This document shows, piece after piece, positions 14,601 to 23,864 of a DNA stretch of 64,000 bases. This DNA is from Streptomyces decoyicus (GTDB lineage Bacteria; Actinomycetota; Actinomycetes; Streptomycetales; Streptomycetaceae), in NCBI RefSeq assembly GCF_019880305.1, contig NZ_CP082301.1, positions 5,828,001-5,892,000 on the forward strand, given 5' to 3'. The position numbers and the translations under genes are program-made. How positions within the stretch are numbered: the first letter of the stretch is position 1; each line of letters opens with the position of its first letter. The notes under the pieces were generated by a model that saw nothing but the letters and a program-made list of their open reading frames with translations, was not told the DNA's origin and made no database searches.

Positions 14601-16352
14601 ATGCGAAGGTCAGTTCCGGTCGCGGCTGTCGCGGCCATCACCAGTGCGGGCCTTTTGCTGGCCGGCTGTAGCGGGGGCAAGGGCTCCTCGGAGGGCTCGG
14701 GCGAGGCGAACGCCGCCACCAAGGGCATCGTCAACGCCTCGGACGAGAAGGGCGGCACGCTCACCTACGCGATCAGCGACGCCCCCGAGTCGTTCGACCC
14801 GGGCAACACGTACTACGCCTTCATCTACAACTTCAGCCGGCTCTACGCCCGCCCGCTCACCACCTTCAAGCCGGGCCCCGGCACCAAGGGCAACGAGCTG
14901 GTACCGGACCTCGCCGAGTCGATGGGCAAGCCCAGCGACGGTGGCAAGACCTGGACGTACAAGCTCCGCAAGGGCGTCAAGTACGACGACGGTTCCACGG
15001 TCACCTCGCAGGACGTCAAGTACGCCGTCGAGCGCAGCAACTTCGCGCGTGACACCCTCTCGCTGGGCCCGAACTACTTCCAGCAGTTCCTCAAGGACAA
15101 CGACGGCGGCTACAAGGGTCCCTACAAGGACAAGAGCAAGGCCGGTCTGAAGTCCATCGAGACCCCGGACGAGCAGACGATCGTCTTCCACCTCAAGAAG
15201 CCGTTCGCCGAGTTCGACTACCTGGTGAGTGCCCCGCAGACCGCCCCGGTCCCGCAGGCCAAGGACAAGGGCGCGGACTACACCAAGTCCGTGCTGTCCA
15301 CCGGTTCCTACAAGTTCGAGAGCTACCAGGAGGGCAAGAAGCTCACCCTGGTCCGCAACCCGCAGTGGTCCGCGAAGACCGACCCGCTGCGCAAGCAGCT
15401 GCCGGACAAGATCGTCCTGAACCTGAAGGTCGCCCAGTCGACCATCGACAAGGACCTCCAGTCCGGCAACACCCTGGTGGACCTGGCCGGCCGCGGTGTC
15501 GACGGGCAGACGCAGGCCCAGCTCCTGACGGACTCCAAGGCGAAGGGCAACACCGACAACACTCTCGGCCAGCGCCTCGTCTACACGGCGCTGAACACCA
15601 AGGTGAAGCCGTTCGACAACATCGAGTGCCGTAAGGCCGTCGAGTACGCCATCGACAAGAAGGCCGTACAGACCTCGCTCGGCGGCCCGATACGCGGTGA
15701 GCTGGCCTCCACGGTCCTGCCGACCGACATCGACGGCTACCAGAAGTACGACCTGTACCCGCAGAAGTACGACGGCGACAAGCTGGACCTGACCGAGGCC
15801 AAGAAGCACTGGGCCAAGTGCGGCGCGGGCAAGACCACGACCACGATCCTGGCCCGCAACGACCGCCAGGACGAGGTCGACGCGGCCACCACGGTCATCG
15901 ACTCGCTGAAGAAGATCGGCGTCACCGCCAAGATCCAGTCCTACCCGACCAGCAAGTACTTCTCGGACTACGCCGGTGTGCCGAAGTTCAACAAGAAGAA
16001 CAACGTCGGCATGATCATGATGCAGTGGGGCTCGGACTTCCCGACCGGCTACGGCTACCTCCAGCAGATCCTGAACGGCAAGGCGATCAGCCAGTCCGGT
16101 AACACCAACCTGTCGGAGCTGGACGACCCGGAGATCAACAAGCTGCTCGAAAGCGCCATCGCCAACACCGACAAGGCGGCCCGCGAGAAGGCATACGCCG
16201 AGATCGACAAGAAGACGATGGAGCAGGCGGCGCTGGTCCCGCTCACCTACTTCAAGGTCCTGATGTACCGCTCGCCCAAGGCCACCAACCTGGTGTCCAC
16301 CTCGGCCTTCAGCGGTCAGTACGACTACCTCAACATCGGCGTCAAGAAGTAG
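14601..16352 (+). CDS. Oligopeptide-binding lipoprotein (SBP family 5)
   Basis: 583 residues. A lipoprotein signal with lipobox LLLAGCSGG (Cys near residue 23) precedes the cluster-C peptide-binding fold: GGTLTYAISDAPESFDPGNTYY, LVPDLAESMGKPSDGGKTW and TYKLRKGVKYDDG. The C-terminal half contains GMIMMQWGSDFPTGYGYLQQ. It captures peptides outside the membrane for the OppBC permease. The Lys-rich composition is normal for such proteins. Substrate range cannot be read from sequence; BldK-type signalling peptides are one possibility. Confidence 0.92.
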   Translation: MRRSVPVAAVAAITSAGLLLAGCSGGKGSSEGSGEANAATKGIVNASDEKGGTLTYAISDAPESFDPGNTYYAFIYNFSRLYARPLTTFKPGPGTKGNELVPDLAESMGKPSDGGKTWTYKLRKGVKYDDGSTVTSQDVKYAVERSNFARDTLSLGPNYFQQFLKDNDGGYKGPYKDKSKAGLKSIETPDEQTIVFHLKKPFAEFDYLVSAPQTAPVPQAKDKGADYTKSVLSTGSYKFESYQEGKKLTLVRNPQWSAKTDPLRKQLPDKIVLNLKVAQSTIDKDLQSGNTLVDLAGRGVDGQTQAQLLTDSKAKGNTDNTLGQRLVYTALNTKVKPFDNIECRKAVEYAIDKKAVQTSLGGPIRGELASTVLPTDIDGYQKYDLYPQKYDGDKLDLTEAKKHWAKCGAGKTTTTILARNDRQDEVDAATTVIDSLKKIGVTAKIQSYPTSKYFSDYAGVPKFNKKNNVGMIMMQWGSDFPTGYGYLQQILNGKAISQSGNTNLSELDDPEINKLLESAIANTDKAAREKAYAEIDKKTMEQAALVPLTYFKVLMYRSPKATNLVSTSAFSGQYDYLNIGVKK

Positions 16353-16428
16353 CAGCCCTGGAAGGCAGGTGAAGGCATTGGTGTCCGCGGGCCGGTGAAC
16401 CGGCTCGCGGCGCCGACGCCGCATCCCC

Positions 16429-17439
16429 GTGTTCTCGTACATCATCCGCAGGTTGATCAGCGCAGTGATCCTGCTGCTGATCGTCAGCGCGGTCACTTTC
16501 GGCATCTTCTTCCTGCTGCCGAAGCTGGCCGGGCAGAGCACCGACCAGCTTGCCCAGCAGTACATCGGAAAGGCCCCCACGGCCGCGGACATCGCCGCGG
16601 TCAAGAAGAATCTCGGCCTGGACAAGCCCGTGTACGAGCAGTACTGGGACTTCCTCAAGGGCATTTTCGTCGGCGTCGACTACAAATTCGGTCCCGAAGT
16701 CGCCAAGTGCCATGTGCCGTGCTTCGGTTACTCCTTCAAAACCCATATCGAGGTCTGGCCGGAGATCCAGTCCCGGCTTCCGGTGACCCTCTCCCTGGCC
16801 GCCGGCGCGGCCGTGCTGTGGGTCGTCTCCGGTGTCGCCACCGGCGTGCTCTCCGCGCTGCGCCCCGGCTCGCTCTTCGACCGGATGGCCATGGGCGTCG
16901 CCCTGGCCGGCGTCTCCCTCCCGATGTTCTTCACGGGGGCCCTGGCACTGGCGCTGTTCACCTACCAGTGGCCGATCTTCGAGCGCAGCGACTACATCTA
17001 TCTGACCGACGACCCGTTCGGCTGGGCGCGGACCCTGGTCCTGCCCTGGGTCACCCTGGCCTTCCTCTACTCCGCGCTCTACGCCCGGCTCACCAGAGCG
17101 GGCATGCTGGAGACGCTGAGCGAGGACTACATCCGTACGGCCCGCGCCAAGGGCCTGCGCGAGCGCAAGGTGGTCGTACGGCACGGTCTGCGGGCCGCGC
17201 TCACCCCGATCATCACCGTCTTCGGCATGGACCTGGGCCTGCTGCTCGGCGGCGCGCTGATCACCGAACAGGTCTTCTCACTCAAGGGAGTCGGTGCCTT
17301 CGCCGTCGAGGCGATCAACGCCAACGACCTCCCGAACATCCTCGGCGTCACCCTGCTCGCCGCGTTCTTCATCGTCATATGCAATCTGGTGGTGGATGTG
17401 CTGTACGCCGCCGTCGACCCGCGGGTGAGGCTCTCGTGA
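16429..17439 (+). CDS. Oligopeptide ABC transporter permease (OppB/DppB type)
   Basis: 336 residues from GTG 16429 (MFSYIIRRLISAVILLLIVS). This start begins right at the OppB first helix, although no strong ribosome site is visible. It has the large extracytoplasmic loop, SRLPVTLSLAAGAAVLWVVSG, the EAA loop DYIRTARAKGLRERKVVVRHGLRAALTP (read here in two parts) and the final helices. Its TGA overlaps the GTG of the ATPase gene (17436). It forms the heteromeric channel with the OppC-type protein. Confidence 0.93.
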   Translation: MFSYIIRRLISAVILLLIVSAVTFGIFFLLPKLAGQSTDQLAQQYIGKAPTAADIAAVKKNLGLDKPVYEQYWDFLKGIFVGVDYKFGPEVAKCHVPCFGYSFKTHIEVWPEIQSRLPVTLSLAAGAAVLWVVSGVATGVLSALRPGSLFDRMAMGVALAGVSLPMFFTGALALALFTYQWPIFERSDYIYLTDDPFGWARTLVLPWVTLAFLYSALYARLTRAGMLETLSEDYIRTARAKGLRERKVVVRHGLRAALTPIITVFGMDLGLLLGGALITEQVFSLKGVGAFAVEAINANDLPNILGVTLLAAFFIVICNLVVDVLYAAVDPRVRLS

Positions 17440-18542
17440 CCGACTCCTCCGAGGACAAGACCGAGGCCGTCGTGGGCGCGCCCACCGCGGCCGGCTCCCG
17501 GCCCTCTTCCGCCTTCCTCGAAGTGCGGGACCTGAAGGTGCACTTCAACACCGACGACGGGCTCGTGAAGTCCGTCGACGGGCTGAACTTCACCCTGGAG
17601 AAGGGCAAGACGCTCGGCATCGTCGGCGAGTCCGGCTCCGGCAAGTCCGTGACCTCGCTCGCCGTGATGGGCCTGCACCGTGCCTCGCGCCAGCAGCGCA
17701 GCAAGGTGAACATGTCCGGCGAGATCTGGCTGGACGGCAAGGAGCTGGTCTCCGCCGAACCGGACGAGGTGCGCCGGCTGCGCGGCCGCGAGATGGCGAT
17801 GATCTTCCAGGATCCGCTGTCCGCCCTGCACCCCTTCTACTCGGTCGGCGCCCAGATCGTGGAGGCCTACCGCGTCCACAACGACGTGGACAAGAAGACC
17901 GCGCGCAAGCGGGCGGTCGAGATGCTCGACCGGGTCGGCATCCCGCAGCCCGACAAGCGGGTGGACGACCATCCGCACCAGTTCTCCGGCGGTATGCGCC
18001 AGCGCGCCATGATCGCGATGGCGCTGGTCAACAACCCGGAGCTGCTGATCGCGGACGAGCCGACCACCGCACTGGACGTCACCGTCCAGGCGCAGATCCT
18101 GGACCTGATCCGCGATCTCCAGAAGGAGTTCGGCTCGGCGGTCATCATCATCACCCACGACCTCGGTGTGGTCGCCGAGCTCGCCGACGACCTGCTGGTG
18201 ATGTACGGCGGGCGGTGCATCGAGCGCGGCCCGGCCGACAAGGTCTTCTACGAGCCCCAGCACCCCTACACCTGGGGTCTGCTCGGCTCCATGCCGCGTA
18301 TCGACCGTGACCAGACGGACCGGCTGATCCCCGTCAAGGGATCCCCGCCCAGCCTGATCAACGTCCCGTCCGGCTGCGCCTTCAACCCCCGTTGCCCGTA
18401 CGCGGATGTGCCCAAGGACAACCTCACCCGTACGGTCCGTCCCGAACTGCGCCAGGCCGGCGGCGGGCACTTCTCCGCCTGCCATATGTCGCAGGAGGAG
18501 CGGGAGCGTATCTGGACCGAAGAGATTGCGCCGAAGCTGTGA
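17436..18542 (+). CDS. Oligopeptide ABC transporter ATPase (OppD/DppD type)
   Basis: 368 residues from GTG 17436, overlapping the permease stop. Walker A GESGSGKS, Q-loop IFQDPLSALHP, signature FSGGMRQRAMIAMAL, Walker B LLIADEPTTALDV and switch His IITHDLGVVAELA are all intact. The C-terminal oligopeptide_HPY domain with paired cysteines (PSGCAFNPRCPY and a later Cys near SACHMS) is present and can hold an iron-sulfur cluster in some homologues. It energises import together with the next gene. Confidence 0.95.
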   Translation: MTDSSEDKTEAVVGAPTAAGSRPSSAFLEVRDLKVHFNTDDGLVKSVDGLNFTLEKGKTLGIVGESGSGKSVTSLAVMGLHRASRQQRSKVNMSGEIWLDGKELVSAEPDEVRRLRGREMAMIFQDPLSALHPFYSVGAQIVEAYRVHNDVDKKTARKRAVEMLDRVGIPQPDKRVDDHPHQFSGGMRQRAMIAMALVNNPELLIADEPTTALDVTVQAQILDLIRDLQKEFGSAVIIITHDLGVVAELADDLLVMYGGRCIERGPADKVFYEPQHPYTWGLLGSMPRIDRDQTDRLIPVKGSPPSLINVPSGCAFNPRCPYADVPKDNLTRTVRPELRQAGGGHFSACHMSQEERERIWTEEIAPKL

Positions 18543-19648
18543 CCGAGACGACTGACGACCAGAACAAGAAGATTCCGCTCCAGAAGACGGCCGCCCCGGC
18601 GGACCGTTCCGCGGAGTCCTCCTCCGACGCCGAGCCGCTGCTGAAGGTCCGCGGTCTGGTCCGGCACTTCCCGATCACCAAGGGCCTGCTCAAGCGGCAG
18701 GTCGGGGCGGTGCAGGCGGTCGACGGCATCGACTTCGACGTACGGCCCGGGGAGACGCTCGGCGTCGTCGGCGAGTCCGGCTGCGGCAAGTCGACGATGG
18801 GCCGGCTGATCACCCGCCTCGACGAGCCGACCGGCGGCTCCATCGAGTTCCAGGGCCAGGACATCACCCATCTGTCCTCGGGCAGGCTGCGGCCGATGCG
18901 CCGGGACGTCCAGATGATCTTCCAGGACCCGTACGGTTCGCTGAACCCGCGGCACACCATCGGCGGCATCGTCTCCACCCCCTTCCGCCTCCAGGGCGTC
19001 GAGCCCGAGGGCGGGGTGAAGAAGGAGGTGCAGCGGCTGCTGGAGCTGGTGGGCCTGAGCCCGGAGCACTACAACCGCTATCCGCACGAGTTCTCCGGCG
19101 GCCAGCGGCAGCGCATCGGCATCGCCCGTGCGCTGGCGCTCAAGCCCAAGCTGGTGGTCGCCGACGAGCCGGTCTCCGCGCTGGACGTGTCGATCCAGGC
19201 CCAGGTCGTCAACCTCATGGACGACCTCCAGGAGGAGCTGGGCCTGACGTACGTCATCATCGCCCACGACCTGTCCGTCATCCGGCACGTGTCGGACCGG
19301 ATCGCGGTGATGTACCTCGGCAAGATCGTGGAGTTGAGCGACCGCAAGGCGCTCTACGAGTCGCCGATGCACCCGTACACCAAGGCGCTGCTGTCCGCCG
19401 TGCCGGTGCCCGACCCCAAGCGGCGCACCCAGCGCGACCGGATCCTGCTCAAGGGCGATGTGCCCTCGCCGATCAACCCGCCCTCCGGCTGCCGGTTCCG
19501 TACCCGCTGCTGGAAGGCGACCGAGGTGTGCGCCACCACCGAGCCGCCGCTGGTCGCGCTGCGGACCGGACACCAGGTGGCCTGCCACCACCCGGAGAAC
19601 GCGGAAGGCGCGGATCCGGCGGCCGGTGCGGCGGCAACCGGCAAGTAA
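18539..19648 (+). CDS. Oligopeptide ABC transporter ATPase (OppF/DppF type)
   Basis: 369 residues from GTG 18539, overlapping the OppD-type stop by four bases. Walker A GESGCGKST, IFQDPYGSLNPRH, signature FSGGQRQRIGIARAL, Walker B LVVADEPVSALDV and IAHDLSVIRHVSD are intact. The HPY tail PSGCRFRTRCWKATEVCA is present. It is the last gene of a five-gene importer (13476-19648). The extended Ser/Ala N-terminus (about 35 residues) is typical of actinobacterial versions. Confidence 0.95.
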   Translation: MTETTDDQNKKIPLQKTAAPADRSAESSSDAEPLLKVRGLVRHFPITKGLLKRQVGAVQAVDGIDFDVRPGETLGVVGESGCGKSTMGRLITRLDEPTGGSIEFQGQDITHLSSGRLRPMRRDVQMIFQDPYGSLNPRHTIGGIVSTPFRLQGVEPEGGVKKEVQRLLELVGLSPEHYNRYPHEFSGGQRQRIGIARALALKPKLVVADEPVSALDVSIQAQVVNLMDDLQEELGLTYVIIAHDLSVIRHVSDRIAVMYLGKIVELSDRKALYESPMHPYTKALLSAVPVPDPKRRTQRDRILLKGDVPSPINPPSGCRFRTRCWKATEVCATTEPPLVALRTGHQVACHHPENAEGADPAAGAAATGK

Positions 19649-19755
19649 CACTTGGGACTTGGCAAAGTCCTGGGTGAAAAGCGGCGGGAGAGTGCAGAGT
19701 CAGCACGGTTGTTCGATCTTGAGACGAACTTCATCCGTGTCCGAAGGGATGGCTC

Positions 19756-21165
19756 ATGGCACTCTCCCGTTCCGCACGTCGCACCTCCCGCTGGCTCGCG
19801 CTGGCCACCGCGGTGGCCTCGGCCGCCACGATCGCCGCCGCGCCCGGTGCCTCCCCCGGCGCCCCGGGCATCGGTGACCCGTACTTCCCCGAGCTGGGCA
19901 ACGGCGGCTTCGACGCCCTGCACTACGACCTCGGCGTCAGCTATCACCCCGGCAGCGGCCGCCTCGACGGCCGCACCACGCTCGCGGCCAGGGCCACCCA
20001 GAATCTCTCCGCCTTCGACCTCGACCTCCAGAAGCTGACGGTCGACTCGGTCCGGGTGAACGGCCGGCGGGCGCACTTCGCCAGATCCGGCGACGAGATC
20101 TCCGTACGGCCCGACTTCCCGTTGCGACGCGGCAGAAAGTTCACCGTCACCGTCACCTACCACGGCGTCCCCAAGCCGCTGAGCGGCCCGATAGTCTTCG
20201 GCTCCGACTACGGCTGGATGAAGACCAAGGACGGTGTCTTCGTCGCCTGCGAGCCGAACGCCGCCTCGACGTGGTTCCCCTCCAGCGACCACCCCGGTGA
20301 CAAGGCCACCTACGACATCCGCATCGACGCCCCCAAGGGCCTGACCGGTGTCTCCAACGGCCGGCTGGTCAACTCCGGGGAGGCGCACGGCCGCTCGTAC
20401 GCCCACTGGCGCGAGCGCCGCCCGATGGCGACGTATCTGGCCACCGCCACCATCGGCAAGTTCGATGTCCGTACGGGTACCACACCCGGCGGCACACCCA
20501 TCTATGTCGCCACGGACCCGACCCTGCCGACCGGCAACGTCGACGTCTACGGCGTCACCGCCGAGGCCACCGACTACTGGTCGAAGGTCTTCGGCCCGTA
20601 CCCCTTCGAGGAGACCGGGGCGATCGTCGACGACATGCCGCAGGCCGGCTTCTCGCTGGAGGTGCAGTCCAAGCCCGCCTACTCGGCCGTGCGCAACGAG
20701 ACGACCATCGTCCACGAGCTGGCCCACCAGTGGTTCGGCGACTCGGTCTCGGTCAGGCAGTGGAAGAACATCTGGCTCAACGAGGGCTTCGCCAGCTATG
20801 CGCAGTGGCTGTGGGCCGAGCACAAGGGCACCCTGAGCGCCCATGACGCCTTCCGCAAGGCGTACGACGCCAGGCCGGCGGGCGATGCCTTCTGGAAGGT
20901 GAAGGTCGCCGATCCGCAGCGGGACACCATGTTCGCCCAGGCGGTCTACACCCGGGGCGCGATGACGCTCCAGACGCTGCGCGAGCGGATCGGCGACAAG
21001 GCGTTCTTCAAACTGCTGCCGGCCTGGACCTCCGCACACCGCTACGGCAACGCGGACACCGCCCAGTTCATCGCGCTCGCCGAGAAGATCTCCGGGCAGC
21101 AGCTCGACGATCTCTTCGCCGCCTGGCTGAACACGGACAGCAAGCCGCCGCTGCCGGGCAACTAG
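19756..21165 (+). CDS. Secreted M1-family metallopeptidase
   Basis: 469 residues. A signal peptide (Arg-rich start, then LALATAVASAATIAAAPGASPGAPG) precedes the aminopeptidase N-like beta domain. The gluzincin motif is intact: H320-E321-x2-H324 (VHELAHQWFGDS), 18 residues, then E343 (NEGFASYAQW). The GAMEN-equivalent lies in ETGAIVDDMPQAGF. At this length it lacks the long C-terminal domain of full PepN. It is likely a zinc aminopeptidase outside the cell, 107 bp after a peptide importer, so it may feed peptides or amino acids to uptake. Confidence 0.92.
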   Translation: MALSRSARRTSRWLALATAVASAATIAAAPGASPGAPGIGDPYFPELGNGGFDALHYDLGVSYHPGSGRLDGRTTLAARATQNLSAFDLDLQKLTVDSVRVNGRRAHFARSGDEISVRPDFPLRRGRKFTVTVTYHGVPKPLSGPIVFGSDYGWMKTKDGVFVACEPNAASTWFPSSDHPGDKATYDIRIDAPKGLTGVSNGRLVNSGEAHGRSYAHWRERRPMATYLATATIGKFDVRTGTTPGGTPIYVATDPTLPTGNVDVYGVTAEATDYWSKVFGPYPFEETGAIVDDMPQAGFSLEVQSKPAYSAVRNETTIVHELAHQWFGDSVSVRQWKNIWLNEGFASYAQWLWAEHKGTLSAHDAFRKAYDARPAGDAFWKVKVADPQRDTMFAQAVYTRGAMTLQTLRERIGDKAFFKLLPAWTSAHRYGNADTAQFIALAEKISGQQLDDLFAAWLNTDSKPPLPGN

Positions 21166-21188
21166 GGCCTCGGGCGGCTGCGCGACCG

Positions 21189-21836
21189 TCAGTCGGTGTC
21201 CTGCTGCGCTCGGCAGTCGCGCAGCTGCTGCGGCCGCGGCAGATGCAGCCCGAGGTAGACGGCCCCCATCCGCAGGCCGAACACCACCCCCGCCGAGATC
21301 GCCGCGGCGGGGGTGGCGCCGGTGCCGAGGTGATGCAGCAGCAGATAGCAGCAGCCGCCGGCCAGCGCGGCGATCGCATAGACGTCCTCGCGCAGCAGCA
21401 GCGGGGGGAACTCCCCGCACAGCACATCGCGGATGACCTCGCCGGCGACTCCGGTCAGCACCGCCAGGATGATCACGGCGAGCGGGGTGGCGCCGGCGTC
21501 GATGGCGGCGCGGGCGCCGATCACCGTGACGACGGACAGCCCGATCGCGTCGACCACCAGCAGCGATTTGTGCGGCAGCTGCCAGAACCGCAGATAGGCC
21601 ATGGTGCCGACGCCGACACAGATGATCACGGTCAGCAGCACCCAGTCGTGCGTCCAGTACAGCGGCTGCCGGTTGAGGATGAGATCGCGCAGCGTGCCGC
21701 CGGAGATGGATGCGGCGAAGGCGAGCACCAGGCCGCCGAACGGGTCCATGTTGGCGCGATAGGCGGCCAGCACCCCGCTCGCGGCGAAGGCGGCCACGCC
21801 GACCAGGTAGAGCACGTGAAGCATGGCGCACATCAT
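21189..21836 (-). CDS. TRIC-type (UPF0126) cation channel family membrane protein
   Basis: About 215 residues; starts at 21836, 21833 or 21824 (MLHVLYLVG) are all possible, none with a good ribosome site. It has two repeats of three helices: GVLAAYRANMDPFGGLVLAFAAS with ISGGTLRDLI, and LSVVTVIGARAAIDAGATPLAV with TGVAGEVIRDVLCGE. The paired GG/GE-x-x-RD motifs are the family hallmark. Bacterial TRIC proteins are homotrimeric K+/Na+-permeable channels. It is divergent from the thioesterase gene. Confidence 0.88.
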   Translation of the reverse strand: MMCAMLHVLYLVGVAAFAASGVLAAYRANMDPFGGLVLAFAASISGGTLRDLILNRQPLYWTHDWVLLTVIICVGVGTMAYLRFWQLPHKSLLVVDAIGLSVVTVIGARAAIDAGATPLAVIILAVLTGVAGEVIRDVLCGEFPPLLLREDVYAIAALAGGCCYLLLHHLGTGATPAAAISAGVVFGLRMGAVYLGLHLPRPQQLRDCRAQQDTD

Positions 21837-21884
21837 CGCAGGCGCGGAAGGAGGGCTTCCGCCTGAGGCCGTTAAATCTGACAC

Positions 21885-21896
21885 TACCGGTCGGTA
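21885..21896. promoter_or_regulatory. TACCG-GT-CGGTA dyad upstream of thioesterase
   Basis: A 12-bp dyad (TACCG, 2 bp, CGGTA) lies 25 bp before the thioesterase ATG and about 50 bp before the TRIC start. Such TACCG/CGGTA dyads resemble TetR-family operators near acyl-CoA metabolism genes in actinobacteria. No TetR gene is in the window. Confidence 0.4.
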
Positions 21897-21920
21897 ACTA
21901 TCCGGTGTAGCGTGCAACCC

Positions 21921-22769
21921 ATGGCTCTGGTGACCCAAGGCAACAGCGAGTTCGACCGCGATACGGCGGTCACCCGCCGCGCCCCCGGCGTCTACGACGC
22001 ACACCTCTCCGCCGGCTGGACCATCATCCAGGCGGTCAACGGCGGCTATCTCCTCGCTCTCATGGGCCGCGCCCTGGGTGACGCCCTCCCGCACCCCGAC
22101 CCGCTCTCCGTCACCGCGCACTACCTGACGGCTTCGGTCCCCGGCCCCGCCGTCATCCGCACCGACGTGGTCCGCACCGGTCGCACGATGTCGACCGGCA
22201 CCGCCTCCCTCATCCAGTTCGCGGAGGACGGCAGCGAGATCGAGCGGCTGCGGGTGCTCGCGGCGTACGGCGACCTCGGAGCGCTGCCCGACGACATCCG
22301 CACCACCGCCAAACCGCCGGCCATCCCGCCGTACGAGCACTGCCTGGGCACGGACAGCGCCCCCGACGGCCGCCCCGCGATCCCCGGCAGCACCGCCATC
22401 GCCGAGCGGCTCGCCCTCCGCCTGGACCCGGCGACCGCGGGCTGGGCCGTCGGCGCCCCCTCCGGCAAGGGCGAGATGCGCGCCTGGTTCGGCCTTGCCG
22501 ACGGCCGCGAGCCCGACCCGCTCTCCCTCCTGCTGACCGTCGACGCGCTGCCGCCCACCGCCTTCGAGATGGGCCTGTCCGGCTGGGTGCCCACCGTCGA
22601 GCTGACCGCCCACATCCGCCGCCGCCCGGCACCCGGCCCGCTCCGGGTCGCCATCACCACCCGCAACCTGGCGGGCGGCTTCCTGGAGGAGGACGCGGAG
22701 GTCTGGGACTCCGAGGACCGACTGGTCGCCCAGTCACGGCAGTTGGCGCGGGCGCTGTTGCAGGACTAG
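21921..22769 (+). CDS. Acyl-CoA thioesterase-family (double hotdog) protein
   Basis: 282 residues from ATG 21921; a GTG nine bases upstream is in frame but less likely. The N-terminal hotdog is recognisable by AGWTIIQAVNGGYLLALMGRAL, PDPLSVTAHYLTASVPGPAVI and RTMSTGTASLIQ. A second hotdog follows (MRAWFGLADGREPDPLSLLLTVDALPPT, read in parts, then GWVPTVELTAHIRRRP). This is the TesB-like 4HBT_3 architecture. It would hydrolyse an acyl-CoA thioester in the cytoplasm; the substrate is unknown. Confidence 0.85.
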   Translation: MALVTQGNSEFDRDTAVTRRAPGVYDAHLSAGWTIIQAVNGGYLLALMGRALGDALPHPDPLSVTAHYLTASVPGPAVIRTDVVRTGRTMSTGTASLIQFAEDGSEIERLRVLAAYGDLGALPDDIRTTAKPPAIPPYEHCLGTDSAPDGRPAIPGSTAIAERLALRLDPATAGWAVGAPSGKGEMRAWFGLADGREPDPLSLLLTVDALPPTAFEMGLSGWVPTVELTAHIRRRPAPGPLRVAITTRNLAGGFLEEDAEVWDSEDRLVAQSRQLARALLQD

Positions 22770-22817
22770 GGGCGTCTTCCCCTCGGTCCTCTGACCCGGA
22801 CGACAGGCCCGAGGGGC

Positions 22818-23672
22818 CTACCGTCCCGTCCGCAGGAACTCCGCCAACGCCGCCGTCAGCTCCGCCGGTGCGTCCTCCTGCGCCAGGTGCCCCGCGCCCT
22901 CGATCACGTGGAGGCGGGAGCCCGGGATGCGGGAGGCCAGCTCGTGCCCCTTCGCGACCGGGATCCAGCTGTCCTGCGCGCCCCAGCAGATCAGCGTCGG
23001 CAGCTCGATCTCGCCGTAGCGCGCCTGGATCTCGTCCGTGAACCGCTGGTCGTTCCGGGCGATCTGCCGGTAGAACGCCGGCTGGCCCTCCGGCGTGCAC
23101 CAGGGCTCGACCAGGCGGTCGAGGACGGCCGGGTGCAGGCCCGGATGGCTCGCGGAGGACACGTACTCGCGCACCAGCGCCCGGTGCAGCTCCGGCGGCA
23201 GCTGCCCGAACACCTCCGGATGCGCGCCCAGCAGCCGGTACGTCGGCGAGCCCCAGGGCGCCAGCGCCACCGGGTCGACGAGCGCCAGCCGCTCGTAGCG
23301 CGCACCGTGCAGCAGATGCGCCCGCAACGCGACGCAGCCGCCGAAGTCATGCGCGACCACGGCCGGACGGGCCGCCTCCCCGTCCAACTCCCAGTGCGCC
23401 AGCAGCTCTCCGAACACCCGTGCCTGCGCGGCGAGTGAGACGTCCTGCCCTTCCCGCATCTCCGAGGCGCCGTACCCCGGCATGTCCCAGACGAACACCC
23501 GGTGCCGCGCGGCAAGGGCAGGTGCGACACCCCGCCACACGTACGACGAGAACGGCGTCCCGTGGAGCAGGACCACGGCGGGGGCGTCCGCCGGTCCCTT
23601 GCCGTGTACCGCCCACCGCACCTCGTCGCCGGACGCGCTGCGGAACGTACGGTCCAAGAGCCACTGTGTCAT
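22818..23672 (-). CDS. Alpha/beta hydrolase with Asp nucleophile (haloalkane dehalogenase / epoxide hydrolase type)
   Basis: 284 residues. The oxyanion HG sits in VVLLHGTPFSSYVWR. The nucleophile elbow reads AHDFGGC, so Asp replaces the usual Ser, as in haloalkane dehalogenases and epoxide hydrolases. A cap region with Trp/Tyr follows, then PTLICWGAQDSWIP (acid region) and the catalytic His in GAGHLAQEDAP. An Asp nucleophile points to C-halogen or epoxide hydrolysis rather than ester cleavage; the actual substrate is not shown. Confidence 0.88.
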   Translation of the reverse strand: MTQWLLDRTFRSASGDEVRWAVHGKGPADAPAVVLLHGTPFSSYVWRGVAPALAARHRVFVWDMPGYGASEMREGQDVSLAAQARVFGELLAHWELDGEAARPAVVAHDFGGCVALRAHLLHGARYERLALVDPVALAPWGSPTYRLLGAHPEVFGQLPPELHRALVREYVSSASHPGLHPAVLDRLVEPWCTPEGQPAFYRQIARNDQRFTDEIQARYGEIELPTLICWGAQDSWIPVAKGHELASRIPGSRLHVIEGAGHLAQEDAPAELTAALAEFLRTGR

Positions 23673-23864
23673 GAGTGTCAGGCTAGTGACTCCTTACAGG
23701 GGTGTCGAGGGGGCGGGCCGCGGGAATCGGGCGCGTCCCCTCCCGCGCGTCACCCGCAGGAGCCCGGGGCCGAGCGGCCGACGGCTCCCCGGCGCACGGC
23801 GCTCCCGCGCGCTGCGCATGCGCCCCCGGAGCCCGCGGCGCCAGCTCGTAGAATCGTGTGCACC

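Noticed and set aside
14610..16664. 684-codon minus-strand open frame
   Set aside because: Antisense to the Opp binding protein; Leu/Val/Asp-rich shadow translation.
19354..21831. 825-codon minus-strand open frame
   Set aside because: It mirrors the OppF-type ATPase, the M1 peptidase and part of the TRIC gene; composition is Arg/Gly/Val-rich with no domains, as usual for antisense frames in high-GC DNA.
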